Shown here piece after piece: positions 36,390 through 44,799 of a stretch of DNA of 64,000 bases. The translations under genes were made by a program, and so were the position numbers. The DNA is taken from positions 62,001-126,000 of the forward strand of contig JAXRKN010000008.1 in NCBI GenBank assembly GCA_038502055.1, given 5' to 3'. Each line of letters starts with the position of its first letter. Position 1 is the stretch's first letter. The notes beneath the pieces are model-generated. The model was not told the origin of the DNA. It saw nothing but the letters and a program-made list of their open reading frames with translations, and ran no database searches. The stretch is from Tanytarsus gracilentus. Its lineage: Eukaryota; Arthropoda; Insecta; Diptera; Chironomidae.

Positions 36390-36985
36390 AGCTGGCGACC
36401 GAAAGTTTTTATGGCTCATACAACCCTACCTTCCGCATCCTTGAACTGTCTTCGAGAGAAATGTGAATTGATTTATGCCAAAGCTAATAATCGAATTGAA
36501 AAAATTGAAAAAAGTGAGGGAAGTTAATGGAATTTTATGGGCTTTAGTGCTGAAATTATATGGAGAAATTTTAGATGCTGCTGGTCCTCAATTGAAGTAA
36601 ATATCAATAAAATCTCCTGGACATAATTTTATGGATATTGCAGAGATAAGAAAAAAGAAAATTCCAATCGGTGACACGCCTTCATAGACAGCATTAACGG
36701 TTGCTCAACATGCAATCGGACTTGCCCTTTCAGCAGGAAGACGCTATCACGATGGAAGGCATTGAACAAAATAGATGGTATGATGAGCCGCAAAGGCGTA
36801 GAACTTCGAGATTCAATCATTGGTATAGTCGGCAACGGTCAGATTGGTCATGCAATAGCTGAAAAGCTTCAAAGTTTCAAGCCTCAACAAATTGTTTACT
36901 GCAGTGGAAAAAAAAATTCAGCAAGTTTATGGCTTTTCAAGAGTTGCTGGAAAGTAGTGACTTCATTTTATGGATATTTTGTGTA
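36390..36985 (+). pseudogene. Degraded glyoxylate/hydroxypyruvate reductase (GRHPR-like D-2-hydroxyacid dehydrogenase) pseudogene
   Basis: Pieces of the NAD(P)-dependent 2-hydroxyacid dehydrogenase fold are recognisable in order but in different frames. These are RPKVFMAHTTLP (N-terminal strand), ILDAAGPQLK, IAEIRKKKIPIGDTPS, ALTVAQHAIGLALSAGRRYHDG, then the Rossmann segment SIIGIVGNGQIGHAIAEKL with its GxGxxG motif, and finally AFQELLESSDFIL. Several stops and frame shifts separate them, and the C-terminal half with the catalytic His/Glu is missing. No splice sites interrupt the recognisable part, so it could be a retrocopy or a decayed duplicate. It cannot make an active enzyme. Confidence 0.8.
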
Positions 36986-37161
36986 AAATGAGCCAATGAA
37001 TGAATGAAAAACAAATTCAACTTCCTTAATTGTCAATTTTTATTTTATTAGCATACCTTTTCGTCGAGAACGATAGAGCATAAATCGGGTGTTTTGAAGA
37101 TAGGGTAGCAGCAAGGTGGAAAGAGCATGTGGCAGCGCTGGACAACGAGAGGGTAAGACAA

Positions 37162-37314
37162 TCAATGGACGAGAAGAAACTTTTGAAATAAGTTACGAAT
37201 CCAATACTTTTGAACTTGTGGGAGAGCTTCTACATTCAGACGGGTTAAAATTTGGTTAATTTGAAGCTTTTGGTCATCATCGAGAGCAAAAAGGAGAAAT
37301 TTCAGTCTTAGACT
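37162..37314 (-). CDS. Orphan exon-like fragment, unknown
   Basis: On the minus strand a good acceptor (caattcctttcag) is followed by 50 open codons with protein-like composition: SLRLKFLLFALDDDQK ... QINQILTRLN ... YWIRNLFQKF, then TGA. I recognise no family. It lies 0.2 kb beyond the mtTFB1 stop on the same strand, so it could be a last exon of an alternative transcript, a remnant of a lost gene, or chance. Confidence 0.25.
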   Translation of the reverse strand, partial: SLRLKFLLFALDDDQKLQINQILTRLNVEALPQVQKYWIRNLFQKFLLVH

Positions 37315-37527
37315 CTGAAAGGAATTGATGATATGTCGAAATAATTATAAGTTTTAATTAAAATTGACAACTAGGGACAACTTTGTTTTTCATTCAATTA
37401 TTGATTGGCTCTTTTGCTGATTAAATACCTTCATTATCATTCAAAAAACCTCAAGTTTAATAATCAATTCATTTATTTATTTTTTTCTTCAAATAAAAGC
37501 TATACTATACGCGCAAAGAAATTCTCA

Positions 37528-38541
37528 CTAAAAATTCCAGTCGTCCCACTGTGTCCGCTCATCTTTAGGTCCTCGATAATTATAGTTGTCAATTTCAGGA
37601 TGCTCTTGGATAATTTGATGGTAGACTTGTGCAACTCTTAAGCATTCCTCATTGGACAACTGATAAGATTTCAGCTCGGGATTTATTTCAGCAACCTTAA
37701 CGAGATGATATGTGAGGTCATCTCTAACTTGTGGCGGAAATAAATTTTCAATTCCTCGCCGAACATACTTTTGACGCATACTGAAAATGTATCGCGTTAC
37801 TTTTTCAACTAAATCGAATGGTAAGTCAGTAGCAGGCGTTTTGAGGGGAACTAAAGTAATCACTCCAACGTCAACTTCTGGCTTGGGAACAAAAGCTTTT
37901 CCGGGAATTATAAACTTCAGCTCAGGTTTTGCCCAAATCTGTGACATGAGCGATAGACGACATCGATTGTTTTGAGCAATTCCGGCAATCATTCGCTCTG
38001 CCACTTCCAGTTGAAAAGTTAATGTTAAGCTAGTTCTTCCATATGACCATGCTCCCCTTCTTAAACTTATGTCTTTGATCCAATTGATGAGAAGACGAGT
38101 TGAAATCGAAAAGGGAAGATTCCCAATGATGTGGACATTCGGCGGTTTTTCATTCCAATCAACTATTGGACATTCCGGAAATGCTTCGAGACAATTGTAT
38201 TTAAGAATGTCGCCTCTTATTATATCCATTTTAACATTTCCTCTTGTTGCCTCCTCTAAAAGTTCCAGTGTCGGCATAAATCTACTATCCTTCTCAACAA
38301 CCACCAAATGCTTTGGGAATTTTCTTAAAATTGAACGGGTAATTGAGCCTGGTCCAGGTCCCACCTCTAAAACATATCCATTCTCAATCTTCCCAGCAGC
38401 ACGGACAATCTTATCGGTGAGTCGTTCGTCCATAATGAAATTTTGTGAGAATTGCTTGAGTGCGCGTAACTTATAAAGACGAATTAAATCACGTATTGAA
38501 GGCAGAGGCGGTAACCGATTGATTTTAACACACGCTGCCAT
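37528..38541 (-). CDS. mtTFB1: Mitochondrial dimethyladenosine transferase 1 / transcription factor B1 (TFB1M)
   Basis: A single exon of 337 codons. It is a KsgA/Dim1-type SAM-dependent rRNA methyltransferase that dimethylates two adjacent adenines in the 3' hairpin of the mitochondrial small-subunit rRNA. SAM motif I is EVGPGPGSIT (residues 59-68); the acidic motif II residue is in VVEKD (81-85); the catalytic motif IV is NLPFSI (141-146), a normal variant of NLPY. The early QFSQNFIMD matches the GQNFL-type start of the family. The start ATG lies 21 bases after the stop of COA3, so the two are almost certainly made from one bicistronic mRNA, as reported for Drosophila Ccdc56-mtTFB1. Minus-strand AATAAA signals occur about 45 bases past the stop (in tttatttattt, 37470-37484). 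Confidence 0.96.
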   Translation of the reverse strand: MAACVKINRLPPLPSIRDLIRLYKLRALKQFSQNFIMDERLTDKIVRAAGKIENGYVLEVGPGPGSITRSILRKFPKHLVVVEKDSRFMPTLELLEEATRGNVKMDIIRGDILKYNCLEAFPECPIVDWNEKPPNVHIIGNLPFSISTRLLINWIKDISLRRGAWSYGRTSLTLTFQLEVAERMIAGIAQNNRCRLSLMSQIWAKPELKFIIPGKAFVPKPEVDVGVITLVPLKTPATDLPFDLVEKVTRYIFSMRQKYVRRGIENLFPPQVRDDLTYHLVKVAEINPELKSYQLSNEECLRVAQVYHQIIQEHPEIDNYNYRGPKDERTQWDDWNF

Positions 38542-38562
38542 AACTTGAATAATATATTGCTA

Positions 38563-38898
38563 TTAAATCTTTTGTGGGGGAATTTCTTCTTTTGCTGGTT
38601 CTTCAAAGTCGTCAAGGAATTTTTCCTGTTTGACAGCGTACATAGAGTACCCGTAAATGCTGAGAACAGAAAATCCAATAGCACAAGCTGGAAGTTGAAA
38701 AAAAATGTCATGCCGCACAATAGTGCATGATGGAAAATTTTCATTACTTACCCGTAAGAATGTTGTTCTTTCGCTGTTTCTTGAGCTTCAATACCCTCTG
38801 AACGTTTTGATCCTCAATTATTTTCATAAAATCGATCTCGGCTTTGTTTAATTTTCTTTCTTTTAATAATGTTTCCGTATTATTTGATTGCGACATTG
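38563..38898 (-). CDS. Ccdc56: Cytochrome c oxidase assembly factor 3 (COA3 / Ccdc56), first cistron
   Basis: Two exons on the minus strand, about 38898-38752 and 38687-38563, joined in phase 1. The conserved body is clear: KLNKAEIDFMKIIEDQN, then VQRVLKLKKQRKNN, a single membrane span (CAIGFSVLSIYGYSMYAV) and FLDDFEEP, as in fly Ccdc56, an inner-membrane factor needed for COX1 maturation. The start is a problem. The only suitable ATG (38898) is out of frame with the body by two bases around an ATAATATACGG string, and in the body frame a TAA sits just upstream. A 2-base (AT) indel would explain this; otherwise initiation is non-AUG or at the internal Met of DFMK. The stop is 21 bases before mtTFB1. 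Confidence 0.85.
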
Positions 38899-39199
38899 TG
38901 TATTTTTACCCACAACTGTCATTCCCCTTATTGTTTTCGAAAAATTTTCGAACTTGAATTTATTTTGCGTTTTTCAACATTTTTTATTTTTTTTAATAAT
39001 ATTTTACGTTAATTATTACAAAAACCACTCGAGAGTGGTGAAAATCTTTTGGTTATTGTAGCCGTAGTTTTTGTATAACGTATTAAATGCCACGGTGAGT
39101 TTTATTTACTTTCCTGCAATTATCTTTTTTTTCTACCTTTATTTGCATAACAACTTTTATCGAGACCAACAATAATTTTCTCTATTTTCAGTATTAAAC
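38899..39199. promoter_or_regulatory. Divergent promoter region, COA3-mtTFB1 (-) and halfway-like (+), with a 5'-UTR intron
   Basis: The first cistron of the minus-strand unit starts at 38898 and the LRR gene at 39200. A donor at about 39094 (CACG then gtgagt) and an acceptor ending at 39190 (tattttcag) suggest that the halfway-like transcript has a non-coding first exon. The promoter core should then lie within about 38900-39060. No TATA box is obvious, as usual for housekeeping genes. Confidence 0.45.
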
Positions 39200-40812
39200 A
39201 TGAAATTGGCGTATCAGCTCGTAATATCCCTTGTTCTCTGCATGGAATTAATTAATTGTGTTGTCATCCAGGATGAACAAAATGCAATTGTGCCAGAAGT
39301 TACGACACTTCCAGAGAAGATTGAAGAAGAATATGATCCGCAAGTAGAGAAAGAAAATGATATAAGAAACTACAATTTGCATGATGACGATGATGGTGAA
39401 GAAAAGTCAGAAGTGCTCGAATCGACCATGATTGAAAAGAGAATTGAGCGCGTTGATCCAAATCTGTGCTATCATGTGGACAAAAAAGAGAATTGTTTCG
39501 AGAGGGTAAGAAATGGAAGTGGATGTGAGTGCGAGGAGATTGATGAGGGAAATATTGCATGCTGTAATGTCACAGATATCGTAAAGTCGATTTCTTGTCT
39601 GGGAACAACAAATCCACTAAAAAATATCCACATCATAAACATGATGGAGAAAGAGCTGAATCTCTCGACACTCAATTCATTAAAACAAACTGACTCATTG
39701 TCCATAACTGATGGAAATCTTACAAAGATTTTGGGATCCTTCACAAAATTTACCACCATCAAGTGCCTTAGTTTTGCTAACAATAAAATTGAAGAGATTA
39801 ACGATCGTGCATTAGTTCACACCAATCAGTTGAAAACTTTAAATTTGTCTGGAAATAACATTACTCGCCTTCCGACCATCAACAATATCACAGTAAATGT
39901 TCATGGAAATAAAAAAATCTCTTGCATCAACATCTCGACTGCAATTGATAAGGAAGTCAAGTTTCTCAGTAAAGAAGACTCCTACTGTGAACGTGAAACA
40001 ATCTACACATGGTTCAATGACACTGCATCAGTGACTATTCTAGCTTTGGAAAAGATGAAAAAATTGAACGAAGAATGTCCTAAAGATTGTAAGTGTGAAC
40101 CCTCTCAACTATACTATCGAAACAACACCCTGGAAGTCACCGCAAAAGTCGATTGCTCTAGTCAGAATCTTAAAAATTTCCCAACACAAATGCCCGTGGA
40201 AACTGTCGAGTTGATTGTCTCGAACAACAGTATCTCATCACTAACAACTTTAATTCAAAGTAAAAACTATCGAAATGTTCAAAGACTCTTCATTGACGGC
40301 AATAAAATATCGTCGATCGAGGAGCTTGATGGTACACGATTTTTTGAGAACTTTACTATATTGTCGTTAAAAAATAATAAGATCAAAGAAATACCCAATT
40401 ACATACTGTCGAATCTCGAGAAGAATCTCAATAGTGGAAAGGTAAAATAACTAATTTATTTTTTAATTTATTATAAACGTGATTTTCGTGATTTTAGATC
40501 CTTTATCTCGGCGGCAATTTTCTCACGTGCGACTGTCAAGCATACAAAAATATTCGTTATTGGCGCTTGATAAGTGATGGAAATGAAATTCTCTGCAACA
40601 ACATTTTTTCTTTGAGGGTAATGGAACTAAAGGAGAGTCAAATTTGCACGTCCGGCGAGCATGATTGGTCAACTTACATCAACATAATTATCGGAATCGA
40701 AATCGTATTACTTGTTGCCTTATTCACAAAAGTATCCTACGATTATTACATGTTCAAAAAGACAGGATTCTTGCCATATCCAGCAAGTTTTATAATATTA
40801 TATAAAAAGTGA
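39200..40812 (+). CDS. hfw: Halfway (singed wings)-like leucine-rich-repeat membrane protein
   Basis: Exons 39200-40441 and 40498-40812, phase 0, 518 codons plus stop. A signal peptide (about residues 1-21) is followed by an acidic spacer (DDDDGEEK), a Cys-rich cap (CYHVDKKENCFERV, CECEE, ACCNVT) and LRRs (LKTLNLSGNNITRLP, VQRLFIDGNKISSIEEL, FTILSLKNNKIKEIP). A second Cys-rich block (CPKDCKCEPS) lies inside. An LRRCT cap (NFLTCDC) precedes one membrane span (about residues 474-496), then KVSYDYYMFKKTGFLPYPAS, which matches the intracellular end of Drosophila halfway as I remember it. Fly hfw mutants fail in ecdysone-linked development. The cytoplasmic tail here is short. Many N-x-S/T sites are present. 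The name is by similarity, not shown orthology. Confidence 0.8.
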
Positions 40813-41134
40813 GATTAAATCGTGATTATCATATATTTAAAAATATTTTTAAAGCAAAACTATTTTGTCATGACTGTTTTTTAAAAAAATATAGTAAAAC
40901 GCTTTTTGGAATTTAAAAAGTTTATTAATTTGAATTAATTCAGTTCAATCCAGGATTTTAATAGTGCTTCCATAAAAATATTTTATTTTTTATTTTTAAC
41001 GGTTAATCAAAATTTTAATGTCAACTTTCGAAGATCTTTGAACGTAAAATTCGAGGAGCGACTGTACGCATAATCATCAATTATTTTTTTCAATCGCTTT
41101 TTGATCGCGAAAAAGGGCTCTCAAAATTATCAAA
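40813..41134. other. Short intergenic spacer between halfway-like gene and DAD1
   Basis: AT-rich, about 320 bases; contains the 3' UTR of the upstream gene and the leader of DAD1. No other feature recognised. Confidence 0.5.
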
Positions 41135-41529
41135 ATGGTTCAACTCTTCTCAGTATTGACAAAGTTCTTTGATGAATATCAAAATAATACGCCAAAGAAG
41201 CTAAAATTTGTCGATTCCTATCTCGTATACATCCTTCTCACCGGAGTAATTCAATTCATTTATTGCTGCTTTGTCGGCACATTTCCGTTCAATGCATTCC
41301 TCAGTGGCTTCATTTCAACCGTGAGCTGCTTCATTTTAGGAGGTAAATTTACTTTTAAACACTATTAAAGATTTTAACACGTCATTATATTTTTTCAGTT
41401 TGTTTGCGTCTCCAATCAAACCCACAAAACAAGGCTCAATTCATAGGAATTTCACCTGAAAGAGGATTCGCTGACTTTATCTTTGCGCACATTGTCCTTC
41501 ATCTGGTTGTAGTCAACTTTATCGGTTAA
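41135..41529 (+). CDS. Dad1: DAD1, oligosaccharyltransferase subunit
   Basis: Exons 41135-41342 and 41399-41529 join in phase 1 to 112 codons plus stop, essentially the usual family length (113 in human). DAD1 is a small integral ER-membrane subunit of the oligosaccharyltransferase that N-glycosylates nascent proteins; its loss triggers apoptosis. Visible family blocks are KLKFVDSYLVYI, GVIQFIYCCFVGTFPFN, FLSGFISTVSCFILG, then CLRLQSNPQNK and ERGFADFIFAHIVLHLVVVNF. Three membrane spans are evident. The gene is convergent with the FASTK-family gene; the stops are 43 bases apart, and AATAAA-type signals lie in the gap. Confidence 0.97.
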
Positions 41530-41572
41530 ATTCTGTCAAATTTATTTTACTTTTTAATAAAAATTGGGTGTC

Positions 41573-43045
41573 CTAACTAACATGCTGAGAGAGTACATTA
41601 ATAACTTTAACTTTACATGATCTCTTCCTGAGGAGCCTTAATTTAAGTTCAAATAAACCATTAGGTGTTAAGTTATCAGCTAAAGATGTCATTTGATCGA
41701 GCACTTCATAGTGGGTCCTACTTCCATCAGAGTTTGTTACCATTATTCCAGCTATATTGAGGTTCTTGATCTGATGAACAAATTTGGCTGTTTTATGACG
41801 ACTTAAATTTTGGGTCATGGCTTTCTCAAGAGATGGTCTAATAAGAAATCCTGGCGATGGACGTGACTCTTCGAATGACTTGTATTTTAGATTTTCAATC
41901 AACTCGGGCTGTTCAATTTCAATGCACGTCGAGAGGAGCTTCTTCCTTGAATCCAATTTAATTCTACTGTACGGACCCGATTCATAAAATCTTTGATCTG
42001 CGAGCAGTATTTTCGCTAGTTTCACACATCTGTAGTCTAAAATCCAAAGCGATAGTGCAGAATTGACATATTGATCAAAAAAGTTAATAAACTCGACACT
42101 TTTCGTTGCATTCACAATCATATTCTCAATTTTCTTTAGATGATCGTCATCAATTTTCAGATTTAGCAGTGCACAAGAGTGGAGCATATTCTGTATATCC
42201 TTGACTCTTACTTCCGAGTTGAAAGTATCAATGCACCTTTTGACTATTTTTTCGTTTAGCTCTGTATCATTAATTTTATTGTCGGCCAGATAGGGCACGA
42301 TATGCACGAGCGATTGATAGTTATGCTTTGCATAGTCCAAATTTTTTAGCTTGTCTAATAGTTTATCACTCTTTACTCTGTTAAATCTTAAGCTTTTAAG
42401 AAATGCCACAAGAAGATACTCATCATCCTCACTTGTTGCGATAAATTCATCGATGACTTTTTGGTTAAATTTTTCATTTGAAATCCTTACACTGCATTTA
42501 TATGATGCTAAGCACAGGATCGCTACATCCAGTGATGTAAGTTCAGATTCAAGAGATCTCATCAGAAACTTTTCAAAAATATTTTTTACTAAAGTCGGTC
42601 CTGGGTGGTTCTTTTTATAGAAAGTTGTATAGAAGCACAGCTTGATGAAGTCATTCTTGTCAAAGGAATGCGTTAAATTACCTGTGATAATTTTAAGTGC
42701 CTCACTAAAGAAATTTAATTTCTGAAGTTGAATGTTGACATTAACTTGAAACAAGCTGTCTAACAGTTGAAATATTTCTGATGAATTTGAGTTAGCTGAT
42801 TTGAGTTCGTTAAATAATTTTTTCTGTATCTCTTCAGGAGAACATTTTTGAAGATTGAAGAGGAACGAAGACAACTTTTGAGTATTTTCTCGATTTTTCT
42901 CATTTCTACGCAGATATTGATGCAGTCTTGGTGATAAAGTTCCGGCTGCAAACACTGGCTGAGTACTCAAACATCTTATTTGATAAATCACTGATCTATT
43001 TAATAATTTTAACATTTTAAATGATTTTTTTAAATTCAGAAACAC
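41573..43045 (-). CDS. FAST-kinase-family (FASTKD-like) mitochondrial RNA-binding protein
   Basis: Single exon, 490 codons. The N terminus is a mitochondrial presequence type (LLNRSVIYQIRCLSTQPV; the Met at residue 11 could be the start instead). The middle is a long helical repeat region (residues about 60-400) of the FAST-1/FAST-2 kind, weakly conserved in sequence. The last 60 residues (IAGIMVTNSDG, THYEVLDQM, FELKLRLLRKRSCKVKVINVLSQ) fit a RAP domain, the small restriction-endonuclease-like fold ending FASTK proteins. FASTKD proteins process or stabilise mitochondrial mRNAs and rRNA. The subtype (1-5) cannot be fixed from this alone. The gene is divergent from mRpS7 across only 132 bases. 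Confidence 0.72.
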   Translation of the reverse strand: MFLNLKKSFKMLKLLNRSVIYQIRCLSTQPVFAAGTLSPRLHQYLRRNEKNRENTQKLSSFLFNLQKCSPEEIQKKLFNELKSANSNSSEIFQLLDSLFQVNVNIQLQKLNFFSEALKIITGNLTHSFDKNDFIKLCFYTTFYKKNHPGPTLVKNIFEKFLMRSLESELTSLDVAILCLASYKCSVRISNEKFNQKVIDEFIATSEDDEYLLVAFLKSLRFNRVKSDKLLDKLKNLDYAKHNYQSLVHIVPYLADNKINDTELNEKIVKRCIDTFNSEVRVKDIQNMLHSCALLNLKIDDDHLKKIENMIVNATKSVEFINFFDQYVNSALSLWILDYRCVKLAKILLADQRFYESGPYSRIKLDSRKKLLSTCIEIEQPELIENLKYKSFEESRPSPGFLIRPSLEKAMTQNLSRHKTAKFVHQIKNLNIAGIMVTNSDGSRTHYEVLDQMTSLADNLTPNGLFELKLRLLRKRSCKVKVINVLSQHVS

Positions 43046-43177
43046 TTGTTTACTTTTTACATTTATTTTTAACAGCTTATTAAAATTTAAATTTTTCGAA
43101 ATTCATTCTTCGAAATTGAAATTTTTTTCAATTTAATTTTTCACAATTTTAAATGCAAATCAAATCAATGCATTAAA
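43046..43177. promoter_or_regulatory. Bidirectional promoter gap, FASTK-like (-) / mRpS7 (+)
   Basis: Only 132 bases separate the two start codons of these divergent nuclear genes for mitochondrial RNA and ribosome function, so the core promoters must be shared or overlapping. It is strongly AT-rich; no TATA box is clearly placed. A pair of near-identical strings, aatttttcgaaattcattcttcgaaattgaaattttt, forms a short TTCGAAAT duplication. Confidence 0.5.
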
Positions 43178-43965
43178 ATGTTGAAAAATATCTTACAGCT
43201 CAATAAACTTCCTAGGTTAGTAAACCGCTTTGAATTCTGTTCATTTAAATAACTTTTAAATGGTTTTGAAAGTTTACAATAAAATCCAATGTGACTTTTA
43301 TATAAAACTTATCAAATTTCTTTTAAAGACTATCACCATCAGTCGTCGCCAATTACTCGCAATATGGTCCGCACTATGTCAAACCAATTTTCAAGAAAGA
43401 CGAACAGGAAGAAATGATAAAAAGTGGAGATATTAACCAAATTGCCTTTCTGCCCATTAAAGCGGCTAGAAATAATGACAGCTCCAGTGTGTTTCACGAC
43501 CATCGAGTCAGCAGAATGGTCAACTACATCATGAAAGATGGGAGAAAAGATTTGGCTAGAAGCTTAATGGCACAATGCTTCGAGAAGATCAAACGAATTC
43601 AAGTTGAAAGATATCACAAAGCTACAACGGAAGAGGAAAAATCGAGACTTATTTTGAATCCGGTCGAGGTGCTTCATCAAGCGATCGAAAACTGTCGACC
43701 AGTTTTAATGACAATGCCAATTAGACGCGGTGGCGTAAAATATCAAGTCCCGGTCCCGATTAGTGAGATAAGTTCATACTATCGTGCATGTAAATGGCTT
43801 GTTGAGGCATCACGAGAGCATGAAAGAAAAGTTCATCTACCCGAAAAAATGGCATATGAGCTACTCGATGCCGCAAACAACACGGGAAAAGTTGTCAAGA
43901 GAAAACACGACTTGCATAAAGTCTGCGAAGCGAACCGTGCTTATGCTCACTACAGATGGAGTTAA
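43178..43965 (+). CDS. mRpS7: Mitochondrial ribosomal protein S7 (uS7m)
   Basis: Exons 43178-43215 and 43329-43965 join in phase 2, giving 224 codons plus stop. The short first exon encodes the start of the mitochondrial presequence (MLKNILQLNKLPR). The body carries uS7 signatures: FHDHRVSRMVNYIMKDGRKDLA, NPVEVLHQAIENCRPVL, RRGGVKYQVPVPIS and a C-terminal helix ending HKVCEANRAYAHYRW. uS7 binds the 3' domain of the small-subunit rRNA, the rRNA that mtTFB1 (5 kb away) modifies. The gene converges on TMEM186 with 48 bases between stop codons. Confidence 0.97.
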
Positions 43966-43996
43966 AAACAGCATTGTTAATTATAGGCATTTCTAA

Positions 43997-44018
43997 AATA
44001 AAGCGTTTAAATTTTATT
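43997..44018. terminator. Opposed, nearly overlapping polyadenylation signals
   Basis: AATAAA for mRpS7 lies at 43997-44002, 32 bases after its stop. On the minus strand AATAAA occupies 44018-44013 and includes the TAA stop of TMEM186 itself (GAATAAAATT). With cleavage about 10-30 bases past each signal, the two transcripts should overlap at their 3' ends. Confidence 0.6.
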
Positions 44019-44643
44019 CATCACCAAACACTCGCGAGAATTCTTGATAATTCAGTATAACAGCAGTAGTTGATATAAATTTCAAGCTCGTATGGTCGTT
44101 TTTAAATTTCAGCGTAGTAAAAGGTCCAATTGACTTTTTCGACTCGTAAAAGGGCACAATATCTTCAACTTTGAACTCCGAGTCACATCTCCGTCCCCAA
44201 AAGTCAATGAATGCGATTCTAATTTTATCGCTTTCCTTTTTGTGAACATAAACGGCACCGATTGTATTACGAGTAACTATACTGGCGACACTGAGGGCAA
44301 CCAAAAATGCAAAGGATGTGTAAAGTATTGGTTCGAGTAATTCAGGAGACGCGAAATAAGTTACTGGCAGACTCAAAGCTGTCAATATTCCTTGATAGGT
44401 TTTCATTTTGTTTACGGCTGCTGCAAATCTGATCTTTGGAAATCGATAGATGGGCTCATAGTTCTCTTCCAGTTCCTTCATTGCAAGAGCTTTCTTGCTT
44501 TTTAGATCCGCTAGTTTCTTGCCTACGCCTTGATCTCCTAAAGTTGATAAATTACTAATGTTGAAATCTAATGATTTAGTTACGATCGATGAACATCGGC
44601 ATGCTAAGAATAACGAGTGATTAATTTTTTTTAAGCCCCACAT
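44014..44643 (-). CDS. TMEM186: TMEM186-like mitochondrial inner-membrane protein (complex I assembly)
   Basis: Single exon, 209 codons. The presequence-like N terminus is followed by YEPIYRFPKIRFAAAVNKMKTYQGILTAL, which corresponds to the IYRF..IR......K..QT.LT block of TMEM186. Two membrane spans follow (about residues 85-100 and 107-125), then a C-terminal matrix-facing domain. Human TMEM186 belongs to the MCIA complex that builds the ND2 module of complex I. The gene is divergent from UTP13 (157 bases between starts) and convergent with mRpS7. The assignment is by family blocks from memory. Confidence 0.82.
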   Translation of the reverse strand: MWGLKKINHSLFLACRCSSIVTKSLDFNISNLSTLGDQGVGKKLADLKSKKALAMKELEENYEPIYRFPKIRFAAAVNKMKTYQGILTALSLPVTYFASPELLEPILYTSFAFLVALSVASIVTRNTIGAVYVHKKESDKIRIAFIDFWGRRCDSEFKVEDIVPFYESKKSIGPFTTLKFKNDHTSLKFISTTAVILNYQEFSRVFGDE

Positions 44644-44799
44644 GATGAAAATTTTTCTTTATTTTTGTTGATTTTCGAAATTCGAACATAAAGTTTTTAT
44701 TTTGAATTTGAAAATTCACGTGTGATATTAAATTAAATTAAAATCTCTGAAAATTCACAAGGAATATTCATCAATTTACAGTCATTTAACAAACAAGCC
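44644..44799. promoter_or_regulatory. Bidirectional promoter gap, TMEM186 (-) / UTP13 (+)
   Basis: 156 bases between divergent start codons, AT-rich, with gaaattcgaac and a CACGTG core (attcacgtgtg near 44714-44724) that could bind bHLH factors. No TATA box was seen. Shared control of two housekeeping genes is an inference from spacing. Confidence 0.45.

Noticed and set aside
38069..38476. 135-codon plus-strand ORF
   Set aside because: Antisense shadow of mtTFB1, which carries the methyltransferase motifs on the other strand.
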